Assembly (NCBI GenBank): GCA_000179315.1
Contig: ADZZ01000095.1
Span: 1-34,466 of the forward strand
Source of the DNA: a delta proteobacterium NaphS2
Lineage (GTDB): Bacteria > Desulfobacterota > DSM-4660 > Desulfatiglandales > Desulfatiglandaceae
Length of the DNA stretch: 34,466 nucleotides
Reading direction: 5' to 3'
The position numbers and the translations under genes were made by a program. Position 1 is the first letter of the stretch; every line of letters begins with the position of its first letter. The notes under the pieces were generated by a model, which worked only from the letters and a program-made list of their open reading frames with translations, did no database searches and was not told where the DNA came from. Shown in pieces: positions 1 to 8,825 of the stretch.

Positions 1-20
1 TTTATGAGCACAAAGCGGCG

Positions 21-233
21 TTACTCCAGCGTCATCAGAACGCCTTCCGCTTCAACCGTATCGCCATTATTGCACTTCACTTCTTTAACCGTACCCGATG
101 CTTCCGCCACAACCGGCAGTTCCATCTTCATGGCTTCCAGGATGACCACCTCATCTCCCTCACTCACCGCATCGCCCGGTTTCACCTTTACATCGATAAC
201 CTTCCCCCCCATGGGAGCAGCAATTTCACTCAC
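21..233 (-). CDS. Stand-alone biotin carboxyl carrier protein (biotinyl domain)
   Basis: This 70-residue protein is a single biotinyl/lipoyl attachment domain. It carries the EAMKME motif, whose Lys (about residue 36) is the expected biotinylation site, and the usual glycine turns (KPGD, SEGDEV, NGDTVEAEG) of the flattened beta barrel. In the family such carriers shuttle carboxyl groups between a biotin carboxylase or decarboxylase and a carboxyltransferase; the partner genes are not in the window and may lie beyond base 1. The frame is open from an ATG at 251, but AAGGAGGT sits inside codons 2-4 of that longer frame and is well spaced for the GTG at 233, so I chose GTG. Function as a biotin carrier is secure. 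Which carboxylase it serves (acyl-CoA carboxylase, oxaloacetate decarboxylase type or other) is not shown. Confidence 0.88.
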   Translation of the reverse strand: MSEIAAPMGGKVIDVKVKPGDAVSEGDEVVILEAMKMELPVVAEASGTVKEVKCNNGDTVEAEGVLMTLE

Positions 234-375
234 AGCCAATACCTCCTTCATTCAATAATTTTCCCAACTGCGCATGATGCAAATGGGCCGGCACAAAACT
301 CTGAAAATCACTTCAAACTAAATTCCTCAAAATTTATAGATTGATATAGATCTTCATGGCAATTTACAAAGAATT

Positions 376-406
376 CATATAACATGGTTTTGCCACATCT
401 TGTCAA
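376..406 (-). promoter_or_regulatory. Candidate promoter for the biotin carrier gene
   Basis: Read on the minus strand, a perfect TTGACA lies at 406-401, followed after 19 bases by TATATG (381-376) or after 18 by TTATAT (382-377). The -35 is consensus but the -10 is weak and the spacing long, so this is only a candidate. It points toward the carrier gene starting at 233. Confidence 0.3.
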
Positions 407-441
407 GCACAATATCAGCGATACCAAATAAAACAGATGTC

Positions 442-470
442 TTGACAGGATGGAACAAATCATCTATCTT
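442..470 (+). promoter_or_regulatory. Sigma-70-type promoter upstream of pilC
   Basis: TTGACA at 442-447, a 17-base spacer and TATCTT at 465-470 fit a housekeeping promoter with a consensus -35 and a fair -10. It lies 110 bases before the pilC start in the roughly 350-base gap (234-579) between the divergent carrier gene and pilC. Apart from this promoter, the opposing candidate and the hairpin at 543-565, I see no other feature in that gap. Confidence 0.55.
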
Positions 471-542
471 CCCATAACTGCCTATTTCTATTGTAACATA
501 TGGAAACAATGGACTAAACGGGGCATATTTCCAATCTGGAAC

Positions 543-565
543 GGACCGTCGGTGAATAGACGGCC
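543..565 (+). promoter_or_regulatory. Small hairpin just before the pilC ribosome binding site
   Basis: CCGTC (546-550) pairs with GACGG (559-563) and an outer GG pairs with CC across one mismatch, giving a short stem in the transcript a few bases before the GGAG Shine-Dalgarno at 569-572. It could tune translation of pilC, but it is short and may be fortuitous. Confidence 0.3.
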
Positions 566-579
566 CACGGAGAATCATA

Positions 580-1788
580 ATGCCGGAATACAAATGGGTT
601 GGTGAAACAAAAAAGGGGAAAACCATTCGTGGTGAACTGGAGGCTGCCGATGAAAAGATGGCGAGACTGCAGCTGAGACGCCGCAACCTCAAAATCAAAA
701 AAATCAAGGAAAAGCCAAAAGACCTCTTTGCAAACGTTGCATTCATGCAGCCCAAAATAACGAGCAAAGATCTGGTTATTTTTACCCGTCAGTTTTCAAC
801 AATGATTGATGCCGGTCTTCCCCTTGTGCAGGGACTCACCATTCTGACCGAACAGATGGAAAATAAAACATTCAAAAAGATTTTAAAACAGGTGGTTACC
901 GATGTGGAAGGTGGTGCCAGCCTTGCTGAATCACTTCAGAAGCATCCGAAGGTTTTTGACAGCCTTTTTGTGAATCTGGTGGCGGCCGGTGAAGTGGGTG
1001 GTATCCTCGATACGATTTTGCAGCGTCTGTCCACCCATATTGAAAAGGCGCAGAAATTGAAATCGCGTATCAAGGGTGCAATGACCTACCCTGCCATTGT
1101 GGTGGCCATTGCTATTCTGGTGGTTTCAGTGATTATGATTTTTGTCATCCCTGTATTTGAAAGCTTATTCAGGGATTTCGGATCGGCACTGCCCCTCCCC
1201 ACACAAATTGTGGTTAATATCAGCCGCTTTACCAAGAATAATATACATTACATGATTGGCGGTTTTATTATCCTGTTCTTTGCTTTTAGGAAATATAAAA
1301 GTACCAAGACGGGACGAAAGCAGGTGGATACTTTGTCCCTTAAACTTCCCGTATTTGGCCCGCTACTCAGGAAAGTGGCTGTCGCCAGATTTACCAGGAC
1401 TCTGGGAACCATGATTGCCAGTGGCGTACCGATCATTTCAGCCATGGAAATTGTCGCCAAAACCTCCGGAAACGTCGTGCTTGAAGAAGTGATCATGGAT
1501 GTCCGCAGCAGTATTGCCGAGGGGCAACCCATTACGGAACCACTTTCGGAAAATGAAATCTTCCCTAATATGGTGGTTCAAATGATCGGGGTCGGAGAAG
1601 CCACAGGTGCTCTTGAAACCATGCTGGAAAAAATCGCGGATTTCTATGACGACGAAGTGGACGCAGCGGTTGATGCATTGACTTCCATGCTTGAACCCCT
1701 CCTAATGGTTTTCCTGGGCGGCACCATTGGCGGACTTGTCGTTGCCATGTATTTACCCATCTTCAAAATGGCTGCGGCCATGGGTTAA
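580..1788 (+). CDS. pilC: Type IV pilus / type II secretion inner-membrane platform protein PilC/GspF
   Basis: This 402-residue protein has the normal PilC length and layout: a soluble N-terminal region starting with EYKWVG, then two copies of the T2SSF domain (about residues 70-193 and 273-395). Hydrophobic helices follow near 170-192, 225-240 and 370-395. Both repeats show the family pattern FTRQFSTMIDAGLPL and FTRTLGTMIASGVPI, each followed by GE-x-x-G (AAGEVGG; GVGEATG). It forms the inner-membrane platform on which the PilB/PilT ATPases drive pilus assembly and retraction. The start is supported by GGAG 8 bases upstream. No PilB, PilT or pilin gene is nearby, so the remaining machinery must lie elsewhere. 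The next gene, a PilS-like kinase, begins 11 bases after the stop, suggesting co-transcription. GspF of a type II secretion system is the alternative reading, but PilC fits better. Confidence 0.9.
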   Translation: MPEYKWVGETKKGKTIRGELEAADEKMARLQLRRRNLKIKKIKEKPKDLFANVAFMQPKITSKDLVIFTRQFSTMIDAGLPLVQGLTILTEQMENKTFKKILKQVVTDVEGGASLAESLQKHPKVFDSLFVNLVAAGEVGGILDTILQRLSTHIEKAQKLKSRIKGAMTYPAIVVAIAILVVSVIMIFVIPVFESLFRDFGSALPLPTQIVVNISRFTKNNIHYMIGGFIILFFAFRKYKSTKTGRKQVDTLSLKLPVFGPLLRKVAVARFTRTLGTMIASGVPIISAMEIVAKTSGNVVLEEVIMDVRSSIAEGQPITEPLSENEIFPNMVVQMIGVGEATGALETMLEKIADFYDDEVDAAVDALTSMLEPLLMVFLGGTIGGLVVAMYLPIFKMAAAMG

Positions 1789-1799
1789 CAATCAAAAAC

Positions 1800-3473
1800 A
1801 TGATGAACCAAAGCCGTAGTGATAAGGATTCAGAACTGCTGAAACGGCTTCAAGTTCTGATGTTCCTGCGCGTACTGTTCGTTTCGGTGATTCTGGGCGC
1901 CCTCATCATCATCCGTTTCAGGGAAGCACACACTGAACTCAGCGACGTTCCCTTTGTCCTTCTTGCGGTTATATATCTAACCAATATTATTTATGTTGTC
2001 CTCATAAAATTTTACAGCAGAATCCGACTGCAAGCCTATTTTCAGCTCCTTTTCGACACCTTTTTTGTCACTGTCTTAATTTATACCACTGGTGGCATCG
2101 ACAGCTTTTTTTCATTTCTTTTTATTTTAAATATAATCAGTGCCGGTATTATTTTTTCCCGCAGAGGCGGCATCCTTATCGCCTCTGCAAGCAGCATCCT
2201 GTATGGATTGATGCTGGATCTTCATTACTACGGCCTGATTCACCCCGTCGGAAGCCGATTGCAGTATGCCTCAAACACCTACAACAGTGCCTTCTTATTT
2301 TATACGATTCTGGTGAATATGGTCGCGTTCTACCTGGTGGGTTACCTGAGCGGTTTTTTGTCTGAACAGATGAAACGGAGCCGGGCCGAACTCAGAGAAA
2401 CCAGATTCGATCTGAATAAATTGGAGATCCTGCATGAAAGTATTGTCAATAGCATTACATCAGGGCTCATAGTGTTGGACGAAGAGGATCACATCATACT
2501 CTTCAATCCCAAGGCGGAAGAAATCTTCGGCATCCGAAATAGTCTGGTTTCCGGACGGTCGCTGAATTCTGCACTTCCCGATCTTCAGGAACATCTAAAA
2601 AAAGTTTCGGAAATGCCTCCTTTTATAGACATTCCCTATCAGAAAACGAACGGTGTAAATATTTACCTGCGGGTTTCAGTTTCCCCCCTTCGCTATTTAT
2701 CTGACGAAAGGGGTGGCAAAATTCTTGTTTTTCAAGATGTGACAGAAACAAAGCGAATTGAGGAAAGCATGAAAAGGGTGGAAGGACTGGCGCTGGTAGG
2801 AGAGATGGCCGCCGGCATTGCCCATGAAATCAGGAATCCAATGGCTTCCATCAGCGGTTCCATAGAGGTGTTGAAAGAAGGGAATGACTGGGATAGTACC
2901 CAAAAACGACTGATGGCAATCGTGTCCAGAGAAATCGATCGTCTGAATCAATTGATCAGCGATTTTTTGATCTTTGCACGCCCAAAGGAAACAAAATGGA
3001 GAATTTTCGATCTCAATGAGCTCATAAAGGAATCCCTGACACTTTTTAAAATCAGTCCGCGCTGGAACAAGAACATTCGCGTCATTACGCATTTCATCGA
3101 TTCCGTAATGATTGAGTCGGATCCGGCTCTCATCAAGCAGGTGCTATGGAATCTTTTTTTGAACGCCTGCGACGCCATGCCGGAGGGCGGAATCCTTGAA
3201 ATCGGTACCAAATGGGCCTTTAACACACCCCAATCAACAGAAAAAGATGTGGCAATTGTCATCCGGGATACCGGGGATGGATTTGATTCTATCGCCCTTC
3301 CTAAATTGTTTACTCCTTTTTTTACGACAAAGGAGCGTGGGTCGGGTCTCGGGTTGGCCACCGTAAAGCGGATTGTGGATCAGCTTCGGGGCAGGATTTC
3401 AGGGAAAAATCACCCGGAAAGCGGAGCGGAGATTGTTATCACGCTTCCCATGGGTCCGGATGCCGGCAATTAA
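1800..3473 (+). CDS. PilS-like membrane sensor histidine kinase
   Basis: A 557-residue sensor kinase. About six hydrophobic segments fill residues 20-195, as in PilS-type sensors. A PAS domain follows (about 205-320, containing IVLDEEDHIILFNPKAEEIFG), then HisKA with the phospho-acceptor His342 (AHEIRNPMASISGS) and a HATPase_c domain with N box (NLFLNACDAMPEGG), G1 (DTGDGF), F box (FTPFFTTK) and G2 (GSGLGLA). In the family it autophosphorylates and passes phosphate to an NtrC-like regulator such as PilR. No such regulator gene is adjacent, so the kinase is orphaned in this window. Its position directly after pilC suggests a pilus link, although the next gene is housekeeping-like. The Shine-Dalgarno is weak, so the start (1800 or the adjacent ATG at 1803) probably relies on coupling to pilC. 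Kinase identity is certain; the pilus role is inferred. Confidence 0.85.
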   Translation: MMNQSRSDKDSELLKRLQVLMFLRVLFVSVILGALIIIRFREAHTELSDVPFVLLAVIYLTNIIYVVLIKFYSRIRLQAYFQLLFDTFFVTVLIYTTGGIDSFFSFLFILNIISAGIIFSRRGGILIASASSILYGLMLDLHYYGLIHPVGSRLQYASNTYNSAFLFYTILVNMVAFYLVGYLSGFLSEQMKRSRAELRETRFDLNKLEILHESIVNSITSGLIVLDEEDHIILFNPKAEEIFGIRNSLVSGRSLNSALPDLQEHLKKVSEMPPFIDIPYQKTNGVNIYLRVSVSPLRYLSDERGGKILVFQDVTETKRIEESMKRVEGLALVGEMAAGIAHEIRNPMASISGSIEVLKEGNDWDSTQKRLMAIVSREIDRLNQLISDFLIFARPKETKWRIFDLNELIKESLTLFKISPRWNKNIRVITHFIDSVMIESDPALIKQVLWNLFLNACDAMPEGGILEIGTKWAFNTPQSTEKDVAIVIRDTGDGFDSIALPKLFTPFFTTKERGSGLGLATVKRIVDQLRGRISGKNHPESGAEIVITLPMGPDAGN

Positions 3474-3529
3474 CTGTAAAAAATAAATATATCAAGCTAA
3501 CCTAAATTGGACTCTGGAAAAATGTTGTC

Positions 3530-6034
3530 ATGAAAATATGTGATCAGAATTGGTTTTCTACCCTTAGCCGCCCCAGCCGCTATCTGGATAGCGAAATCAA
3601 CACGATTTATAAAGACCTTTCAAAAACCGAAATATCCATCGCACTGGTATTTCCGGATACCCCTGAAGTGGGCATGAGCCATTTGGGACTGAAAATCCTT
3701 TATCATCTCTTGAACAGCCGGGAATGGATCGCCGCCGAAAGGGCCTTTTCTCCCTGGCCCGACCTGGAAGATGCACTTAGAAGAAACGATGCTCCGCTAA
3801 CCACCAGCGAATCCGGACGGTCCTTGAAAGACTTTGATCTCGTTGGTTTCAGCCTTCAACATGAACTCTCCCATACAAACATCCTCAACGCCCTGGATCT
3901 TTGCGGAATTCCCTTTATGTCCGAGGAAAGGGGGGACACATATCCCCTTATCATCGCCGGCGGACCGGCGTGCTTTAATCCGGAACCGGTTGCCCCGTTC
4001 TTTGATGCCATGGTCATTGGCGATGGGGAGGCCACATCGCTCGAAATATGTTCAATCCTTCGTAAAGCGAAACAGGAGACCGGTATTGGAAAGCATGATA
4101 TTCTGAACCGGCTCTCCCGTATTCAAGGGGTTTACATTCCTTCTTATTTTCTGATGCGTCATGATGCGGATGGCAGCATTGCGGAAATTTTGCCGAAACG
4201 TGATGACTACAAATGGGTTAATAAGGCCGTTTTATCCCGCCTTGATATCTATCCATATCCGGAACGCCAGATCGTCTCTTTCACGGAGCTGGTCCACGAC
4301 CGGGTTGCAGTGGAAATATCCCGTGGGTGCACCCGTGGCTGCCGGTTCTGCCAGGCCGGAATGATCTATAGACCCGTGAGGGAACGGAGCCCCGAAGCCA
4401 TTTTGAACATTGCCGAAAAAACCTTGAAACTTACCGGCTATGAGGACCTGTCGCTGTTGTCACTCAGTTCCGGTGACTACAGTCACATCGGTTCGCTTCT
4501 GTCCACACTCATGGACCGTCATTCTTCCAACCACACCAGCGTCAGTCTGCCTTCGCTTCGCGTGGACAGCTTGGATGCCGAAATGATGGCACAGATTAAA
4601 AGGGTCCGAAAAACAGGGTTTACCCTTGCCCCCGAAGCAGGGAACAATCGTCTTAGGCGGGTCATCAACAAGGGCCTGACCCAGTCGGATATTTTGGAAA
4701 CGGCGAAGATTGTCTATCGGTCCGGATGGAAACTGATCAAGCTCTATTTCATGATCGGCCTGCCCTTTGAAGAGGACGATGACCTCCGGGACATTATCGA
4801 TCTCGCGGAACAGATCACCAGGCTATCCGGCAAGAAAGGCCGTCGGGAAACCGTAAATGTCAGTATTTCCACCTTCGTACCCAAGAGCCACACCCCTTTC
4901 ATGTGGATGCCGCAGATCACACTGGAGGAAAGCCGTCGAAGGATAGAACTGATTCGGGATGGCCTCAGAAAGAGCCGTGTCCGGGTAAAATGGAATCAGC
5001 CCGAGCTGAGCTGGTTGGAAGGGATCATGGCCAGAGGTGACAGGCGACTGAGCAACGTCATCATTGAGGCATGGAAGCTGGGTGCAAGGTTTGACGCATG
5101 GAGCGAACATTTTAAATTGGACGTTTGGAAAGAGGCCTTTTTTCGCTCCGGGATTGAACCGGAATTTTATCACAGAGAAAGGGATATTCGTGAAACTCTT
5201 CCCTGGGGCCATATTCGATCGGGCGTTACAAATGCGTTCTTCATAAAAGAATTAAAGAATGCCCAAAAAGAATCTTTTACTTCCGATTGTCGCGAAAAAT
5301 GCCATGAATGTGGTGTCTGTGATCATGAAACCATTGATCCGGTCCTTTATGGAAAAAGGTCCTTTCAGCCGGAAGAGATTTCACCTGTCCGGCACCTCAA
5401 ACAGCCCGGCGGCAAATTTCGTCTCACCTTTACGAAGATGGGGAATGTCCGGCACCTCAGTCATCTGGAGTTGGGACGCGTGCTGAACCGTGCCTTCAGG
5501 CGCGCCGGTTTGAAACTTGCCTATTCCAAGGGGTTTCATCCCATGCCGAAAATATCATTTTTTGCGGCCTTGCCGGTGGGTACGGAAAGCCTGGCGGAAA
5601 CAGCGGACATTGAACTGGCTGAACATTTAGATGCGGATGATCTCAAGGCTGCGATTAACCGCGAACTGCCCGAGGGAATCAACATCACAAATACCAGAAA
5701 GATTTCTTCATCAGAAAAAAAACGCCATATCAAAGCATCACGTTTTCTCATAACCCTTGAAGAAGCGGCCTTCAGCGAAGCAAAACTTATGGAATTCCTT
5801 CGATCCAAACATTTTGAGGTTGTCAAAATCAATAAAAAAGGGGAACATACCCTTGATGCTCGAAAGCTTGTAACTGCCATAAAAATTGTTTCGCCTGAAC
5901 AACTCGATGTGACCATCCGACAAACGGATACATTGACCCTAAAGCCGGCGGAAATCGTCAAAGGTGTCTTTTATTTGGGGGAAGACGAACTTTCCGGCAT
6001 GAAGATATTGAAAACCGAGCAAATTTTCCATTGA
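3530..6034 (+). CDS. Radical SAM protein with fused C-terminal DUF2344 (TIGR03960-type)
   Basis: This 834-residue protein joins a B12-binding-like N-terminal region and a radical SAM core to a DUF2344 domain. The iron-sulfur ligands Cys267, Cys271 and Cys274 form the CxxxCxxC motif (RGCTRGCRFCQAG), preceded by a region containing GGPACFNPEP. A cysteine-rich stretch near residues 583-597 (CREKCHECGVC) may bind another metal or cluster. From about residue 626 the DUF2344 part starts (RLTFTKMGNVRHLSHLE, with YSKGFHPMPKISF). In many bacteria the two halves are separate neighbouring genes, and they often sit beside RNase E/G, as here: the stop nearly touches the rng gene. The association suggests a link to RNA processing or modification, but the reaction is not known to me. 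Family assignment is strong; function is unknown. Confidence 0.88.
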   Translation: MKICDQNWFSTLSRPSRYLDSEINTIYKDLSKTEISIALVFPDTPEVGMSHLGLKILYHLLNSREWIAAERAFSPWPDLEDALRRNDAPLTTSESGRSLKDFDLVGFSLQHELSHTNILNALDLCGIPFMSEERGDTYPLIIAGGPACFNPEPVAPFFDAMVIGDGEATSLEICSILRKAKQETGIGKHDILNRLSRIQGVYIPSYFLMRHDADGSIAEILPKRDDYKWVNKAVLSRLDIYPYPERQIVSFTELVHDRVAVEISRGCTRGCRFCQAGMIYRPVRERSPEAILNIAEKTLKLTGYEDLSLLSLSSGDYSHIGSLLSTLMDRHSSNHTSVSLPSLRVDSLDAEMMAQIKRVRKTGFTLAPEAGNNRLRRVINKGLTQSDILETAKIVYRSGWKLIKLYFMIGLPFEEDDDLRDIIDLAEQITRLSGKKGRRETVNVSISTFVPKSHTPFMWMPQITLEESRRRIELIRDGLRKSRVRVKWNQPELSWLEGIMARGDRRLSNVIIEAWKLGARFDAWSEHFKLDVWKEAFFRSGIEPEFYHRERDIRETLPWGHIRSGVTNAFFIKELKNAQKESFTSDCREKCHECGVCDHETIDPVLYGKRSFQPEEISPVRHLKQPGGKFRLTFTKMGNVRHLSHLELGRVLNRAFRRAGLKLAYSKGFHPMPKISFFAALPVGTESLAETADIELAEHLDADDLKAAINRELPEGINITNTRKISSSEKKRHIKASRFLITLEEAAFSEAKLMEFLRSKHFEVVKINKKGEHTLDARKLVTAIKIVSPEQLDVTIRQTDTLTLKPAEIVKGVFYLGEDELSGMKILKTEQIFH

Positions 6035-6060
6035 ATCCAGAAGAATCCGGGGAACTGACT

Positions 6061-7593
6061 ATGTCCAACGAACTAATCATCAATTCCAGGTCTTACGAAA
6101 CCAGGGTTGCCCTGGTTGAAAACGGCGTTGTTGTTGAACTGCATGTTGAAAGAGACAGCGGTAAAGAGTTGATGGGCAACATCTATCGCGGCAGAGTCGT
6201 ACGGGTTCTGCCCGGTATGCAGGCAGCATTCGTGGATATCGGTCTTGGGAGAACGGCATTTTTGTATGTTTCGGACGTTTACAGGGATTTTTCAGATTTT
6301 GAGCGTATAATGCTCAACGCCAGTGAGGTCAATGACACCCTGGATGCCGATAAGATTGACGAATCCCTTAAAAGACAATCGTACCAGGGTAGTTTTCAGA
6401 TAGAGGACCTGCTCCACGAAGGGCAAAGCATCATGGTTCAGGTTTCAAAAGAACCCCTTGGCAACAAAGGGGCAAGATTGACGTCTCATGTATCGCTGCC
6501 GGGGAGGCATCTGGTGCTGATGCCCACCGTGAACCACATCGGCGTATCCCGAAAAATCGAAGACAAAGAAGAACGCGAGCGGCTGAAAGGAATCGTGAAG
6601 GAGATTAATCCCGGATCATTTGGTTTTATTGTTCGAACGGTGGCGGAAAACACAGGCAAGGAAAAGTTGGAAGCCGAAATGGATTTTTTGCTGAAGCTCT
6701 GGGCCAACATCAGGGATAAAATGGAGAAAGGACATAATCCCGGTCCGTTATATAAGGACCTTGCCGTTACGCTACGGGCCGTGAGGGACCTGTTCACCAG
6801 AGAGGTGGATCGTCTCATCGTTGATTCCGATGAAGAGTACGAAAAGATTATGGCCTTTATCGAAACCTTTGCGCCCAGATTGAAATACTCCGTTGAGTTG
6901 TATGAGGGCGCCGGGCCCATTTTTGACGCATTCGGCATAGAAATCGAAATTTCCAGAGCCCTTGGGAATAAAATCTGGCTGAAATCGGGCGGCTATATTG
7001 TCATAGAACTGACCGAAGCACTGACGTCAATTGATGTCAACACAGGCAGTTATGTGGGAAAGAGGAACCTTGAGGAAACAATTCTGAAAACAAATCTTGA
7101 AGCCGTAAAAGAGATTGCCTACCAGCTTAGGTTCAGAAACATCGGCGGCCTTATCGTCATTGATTTCATCGATATGGAAAAAATTTCAAACCGTGAGCGG
7201 GTCAGCATGGCCCTCAAGGAGGCGCTCAGTAAAGATAAGGCTAAGACGAATATTCTGCCCATGTCCGATCTGGGATTGATTGAAATGACCCGAAAGAGGA
7301 CTCGGGCCAGCCTGAACCGCCTGCTCAGCGAACCCTGTGCTTATTGTGACGGACGTGGGACACTAAAGTCGCCCAAAACAATTTGCTACGAAATTTTCAG
7401 GGATCTGGAGCGGGACTACATGCATCCCGAAGAAGGGGGCAGCATTCATATCCTGGTAAATCCTGAAGTGGGCAAGATTCTGAGGGAAGAAGAGCAGGGG
7501 TCAGTGATCGATCTGGAAAAAAGGGCGGGAAAACGGATTATTATTATCGGAAAAGAACACTTTCATCAGGAACAGTATTCTATCGAACTTTAA
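6061..7593 (+). CDS. rng: Ribonuclease G (RNase E/G family)
   Basis: Length is 510 residues, typical of RNase G and lacking the long C-terminal scaffold of RNase E. An S1-like RNA-binding region lies near residues 35-125 (GNIYRGRVVRVLPGMQAAFVDIG). The two Mg-binding catalytic aspartates are Asp325 (SIDVNTG) and Asp368 (IVIDFIDM), and the Zn-link cysteines are Cys426 and Cys429 (PCAYCDGRG). The enzyme makes single-strand cuts in rRNA precursors and mRNAs. The frame is open from a TTG at 6031 that overlaps the upstream stop, but the ATG at 6061 has GGGGA upstream and matches the normal N-terminus, so I chose it. It is co-oriented with the radical SAM-DUF2344 gene, a pairing seen in many genomes. 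Its stop overlaps the stop of the convergent gene on the other strand by three bases. Confidence 0.95.
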   Translation: MSNELIINSRSYETRVALVENGVVVELHVERDSGKELMGNIYRGRVVRVLPGMQAAFVDIGLGRTAFLYVSDVYRDFSDFERIMLNASEVNDTLDADKIDESLKRQSYQGSFQIEDLLHEGQSIMVQVSKEPLGNKGARLTSHVSLPGRHLVLMPTVNHIGVSRKIEDKEERERLKGIVKEINPGSFGFIVRTVAENTGKEKLEAEMDFLLKLWANIRDKMEKGHNPGPLYKDLAVTLRAVRDLFTREVDRLIVDSDEEYEKIMAFIETFAPRLKYSVELYEGAGPIFDAFGIEIEISRALGNKIWLKSGGYIVIELTEALTSIDVNTGSYVGKRNLEETILKTNLEAVKEIAYQLRFRNIGGLIVIDFIDMEKISNRERVSMALKEALSKDKAKTNILPMSDLGLIEMTRKRTRASLNRLLSEPCAYCDGRGTLKSPKTICYEIFRDLERDYMHPEEGGSIHILVNPEVGKILREEEQGSVIDLEKRAGKRIIIIGKEHFHQEQYSIEL

Positions 7594-7820
7594 TCTCTTT
7601 TGATGCGCTCCTTCCGCAACAGGGTTAGCCCCGAGTCTATTTCTTCCTTGGAAAATAATTTTCCGCATTTTGTACACTGAAAGCGCGCTCCAACCATTTC
7701 GTCATAGATGAGATCGTCGGAAAAGTTCACGCCGTGAAACCGAAGACCAAAATTGTAAACCTGTTTGAAATCCTTGCCGGCGCATACGTCACACAAAAAA
7801 TAGTCCAGGATATCATCCAT
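7590..7820 (-). CDS. Small zinc-ribbon protein of unknown function
   Basis: A 76-residue protein with two Cys-x-x-Cys knuckles, CDVC near residue 10 and CTKC near residue 49, as in a zinc ribbon. Between them lies a moderately conserved-looking stretch with many aromatic and acidic residues, and the tail is basic (LRKERIKRD). GGGGAG is well placed before the ATG. The gene converges on rng, the two stops overlapping. Such small proteins can bind nucleic acid or act as assembly factors, but nothing here shows which. I do not recognise a named family. Confidence 0.65.
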   Translation of the reverse strand: MDDILDYFLCDVCAGKDFKQVYNFGLRFHGVNFSDDLIYDEMVGARFQCTKCGKLFSKEEIDSGLTLLRKERIKRD

Positions 7821-8024
7821 CAGAATCTCCCCGAAAAAACGCTTCCTTCAAAAAACCGAGTAATCCCTTAAGGCTCAGAGAACATCTTTTCAACAGCATA
7901 AACAGGGGCTTTGAGACATTATTTCAAAAATGGTTATTCAAAGTAAAGCCTATACGATGCTGTTTCAAAAAAGCCCTTGTATACTTTTCTGACGCTTTTG
8001 ACAATGTTTTTTTGACCGCGGACC

Positions 8025-8807
8025 ATGGATTGGTTACAATCGCTCAAAACCCGTCAGCACGCTGACGCTTTACGCAAAAACCATGTGCAATGGACTGATT
8101 TTCGGGAGACGCTTTTGGTGTATCTGAAAAGAGGCTTTTCAAAAAATGCCCTCACCAAGTTTTTGGGGCTGATTGTCCTGGCAGCCGGTGCCTTTAGCCT
8201 GTATCGCTTTACGTCACTCAAAGAAGTGATCACCCCCCAGGCACTCGAGGCCATTCTCGACGGATCGGGGCTGTGGGCACCGGTTGTCTTCATGATGCTG
8301 GAAGCTGCGGCAATCACCCTTTTTGTACCCGCCAGCTTCCTGATTGTTCTGGCGGCCGGTCTTTTTGGGGCCTATTGGGGTTTTCTATATGCGTGGATCG
8401 GAGCCTGGATCGGTGCGGGCTGCGCTTTTCAGGTCGGCAGAACATTGGGCCGGGATTTTATAGCCGCCATTTTGGGCGAACGGCTGAAACGATATGATGA
8501 TGTCATCGAAAAAAACGGTTTTAGAACGGTGCTCTATCTTCGTCTGCTCAACGCCCCCTTCACCCCCATGAATTATGCCTTGAGTCTCACGAAAGTCCAT
8601 TTCAACGACTTTCTGCTCGGCACGGGCCTGGGCGTCATGGTTTCGGTTTTTGCCATCACTTTTTTAAGCGGCATGTTGAGGGATGTCTGGATTTACGGCA
8701 GATGGAGTGATCTTCTTTCTTTCAAAATATTGTTCGGCATTCTCCTGTACGTGTTTTCATTTTTTATTCCGCTGATTATCAAAAAAATGAAGCGCCCACC
8801 GAAATAA
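8025..8807 (+). CDS. TVP38/TMEM64 (DedA-like, SNARE-associated) membrane protein
   Basis: A 260-residue integral membrane protein with about six hydrophobic segments. The family's core elements are visible: a re-entrant hydrophobic segment (LFVPASFLIVLAAGLFGAYWG), the GR-x-LGR motif (QVGRTLGRDF) and the R-x(3)-P segment with NY (LRLLNAPFTPMNYALS). Relatives in the VTT/DedA superfamily are linked to lipid scrambling or undecaprenyl-phosphate handling at the inner membrane. No good Shine-Dalgarno precedes the ATG at 8025. A GTG near 8118, preceded by GGGAGA, could give a shorter protein starting closer to the first membrane helix. The gene stands alone, convergent with the ligase gene downstream. 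Family is solid; substrate unknown. Confidence 0.8.
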   Translation: MDWLQSLKTRQHADALRKNHVQWTDFRETLLVYLKRGFSKNALTKFLGLIVLAAGAFSLYRFTSLKEVITPQALEAILDGSGLWAPVVFMMLEAAAITLFVPASFLIVLAAGLFGAYWGFLYAWIGAWIGAGCAFQVGRTLGRDFIAAILGERLKRYDDVIEKNGFRTVLYLRLLNAPFTPMNYALSLTKVHFNDFLLGTGLGVMVSVFAITFLSGMLRDVWIYGRWSDLLSFKILFGILLYVFSFFIPLIIKKMKRPPK

Positions 8808-8825
8808 AATTATCCGGAAAACGGC

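Noticed and set aside
4-258. 84-codon plus-strand open frame over the biotin carrier
   Set aside because: It is the shadow of the biotinyl domain gene on the minus strand, which carries the EAMKME motif.
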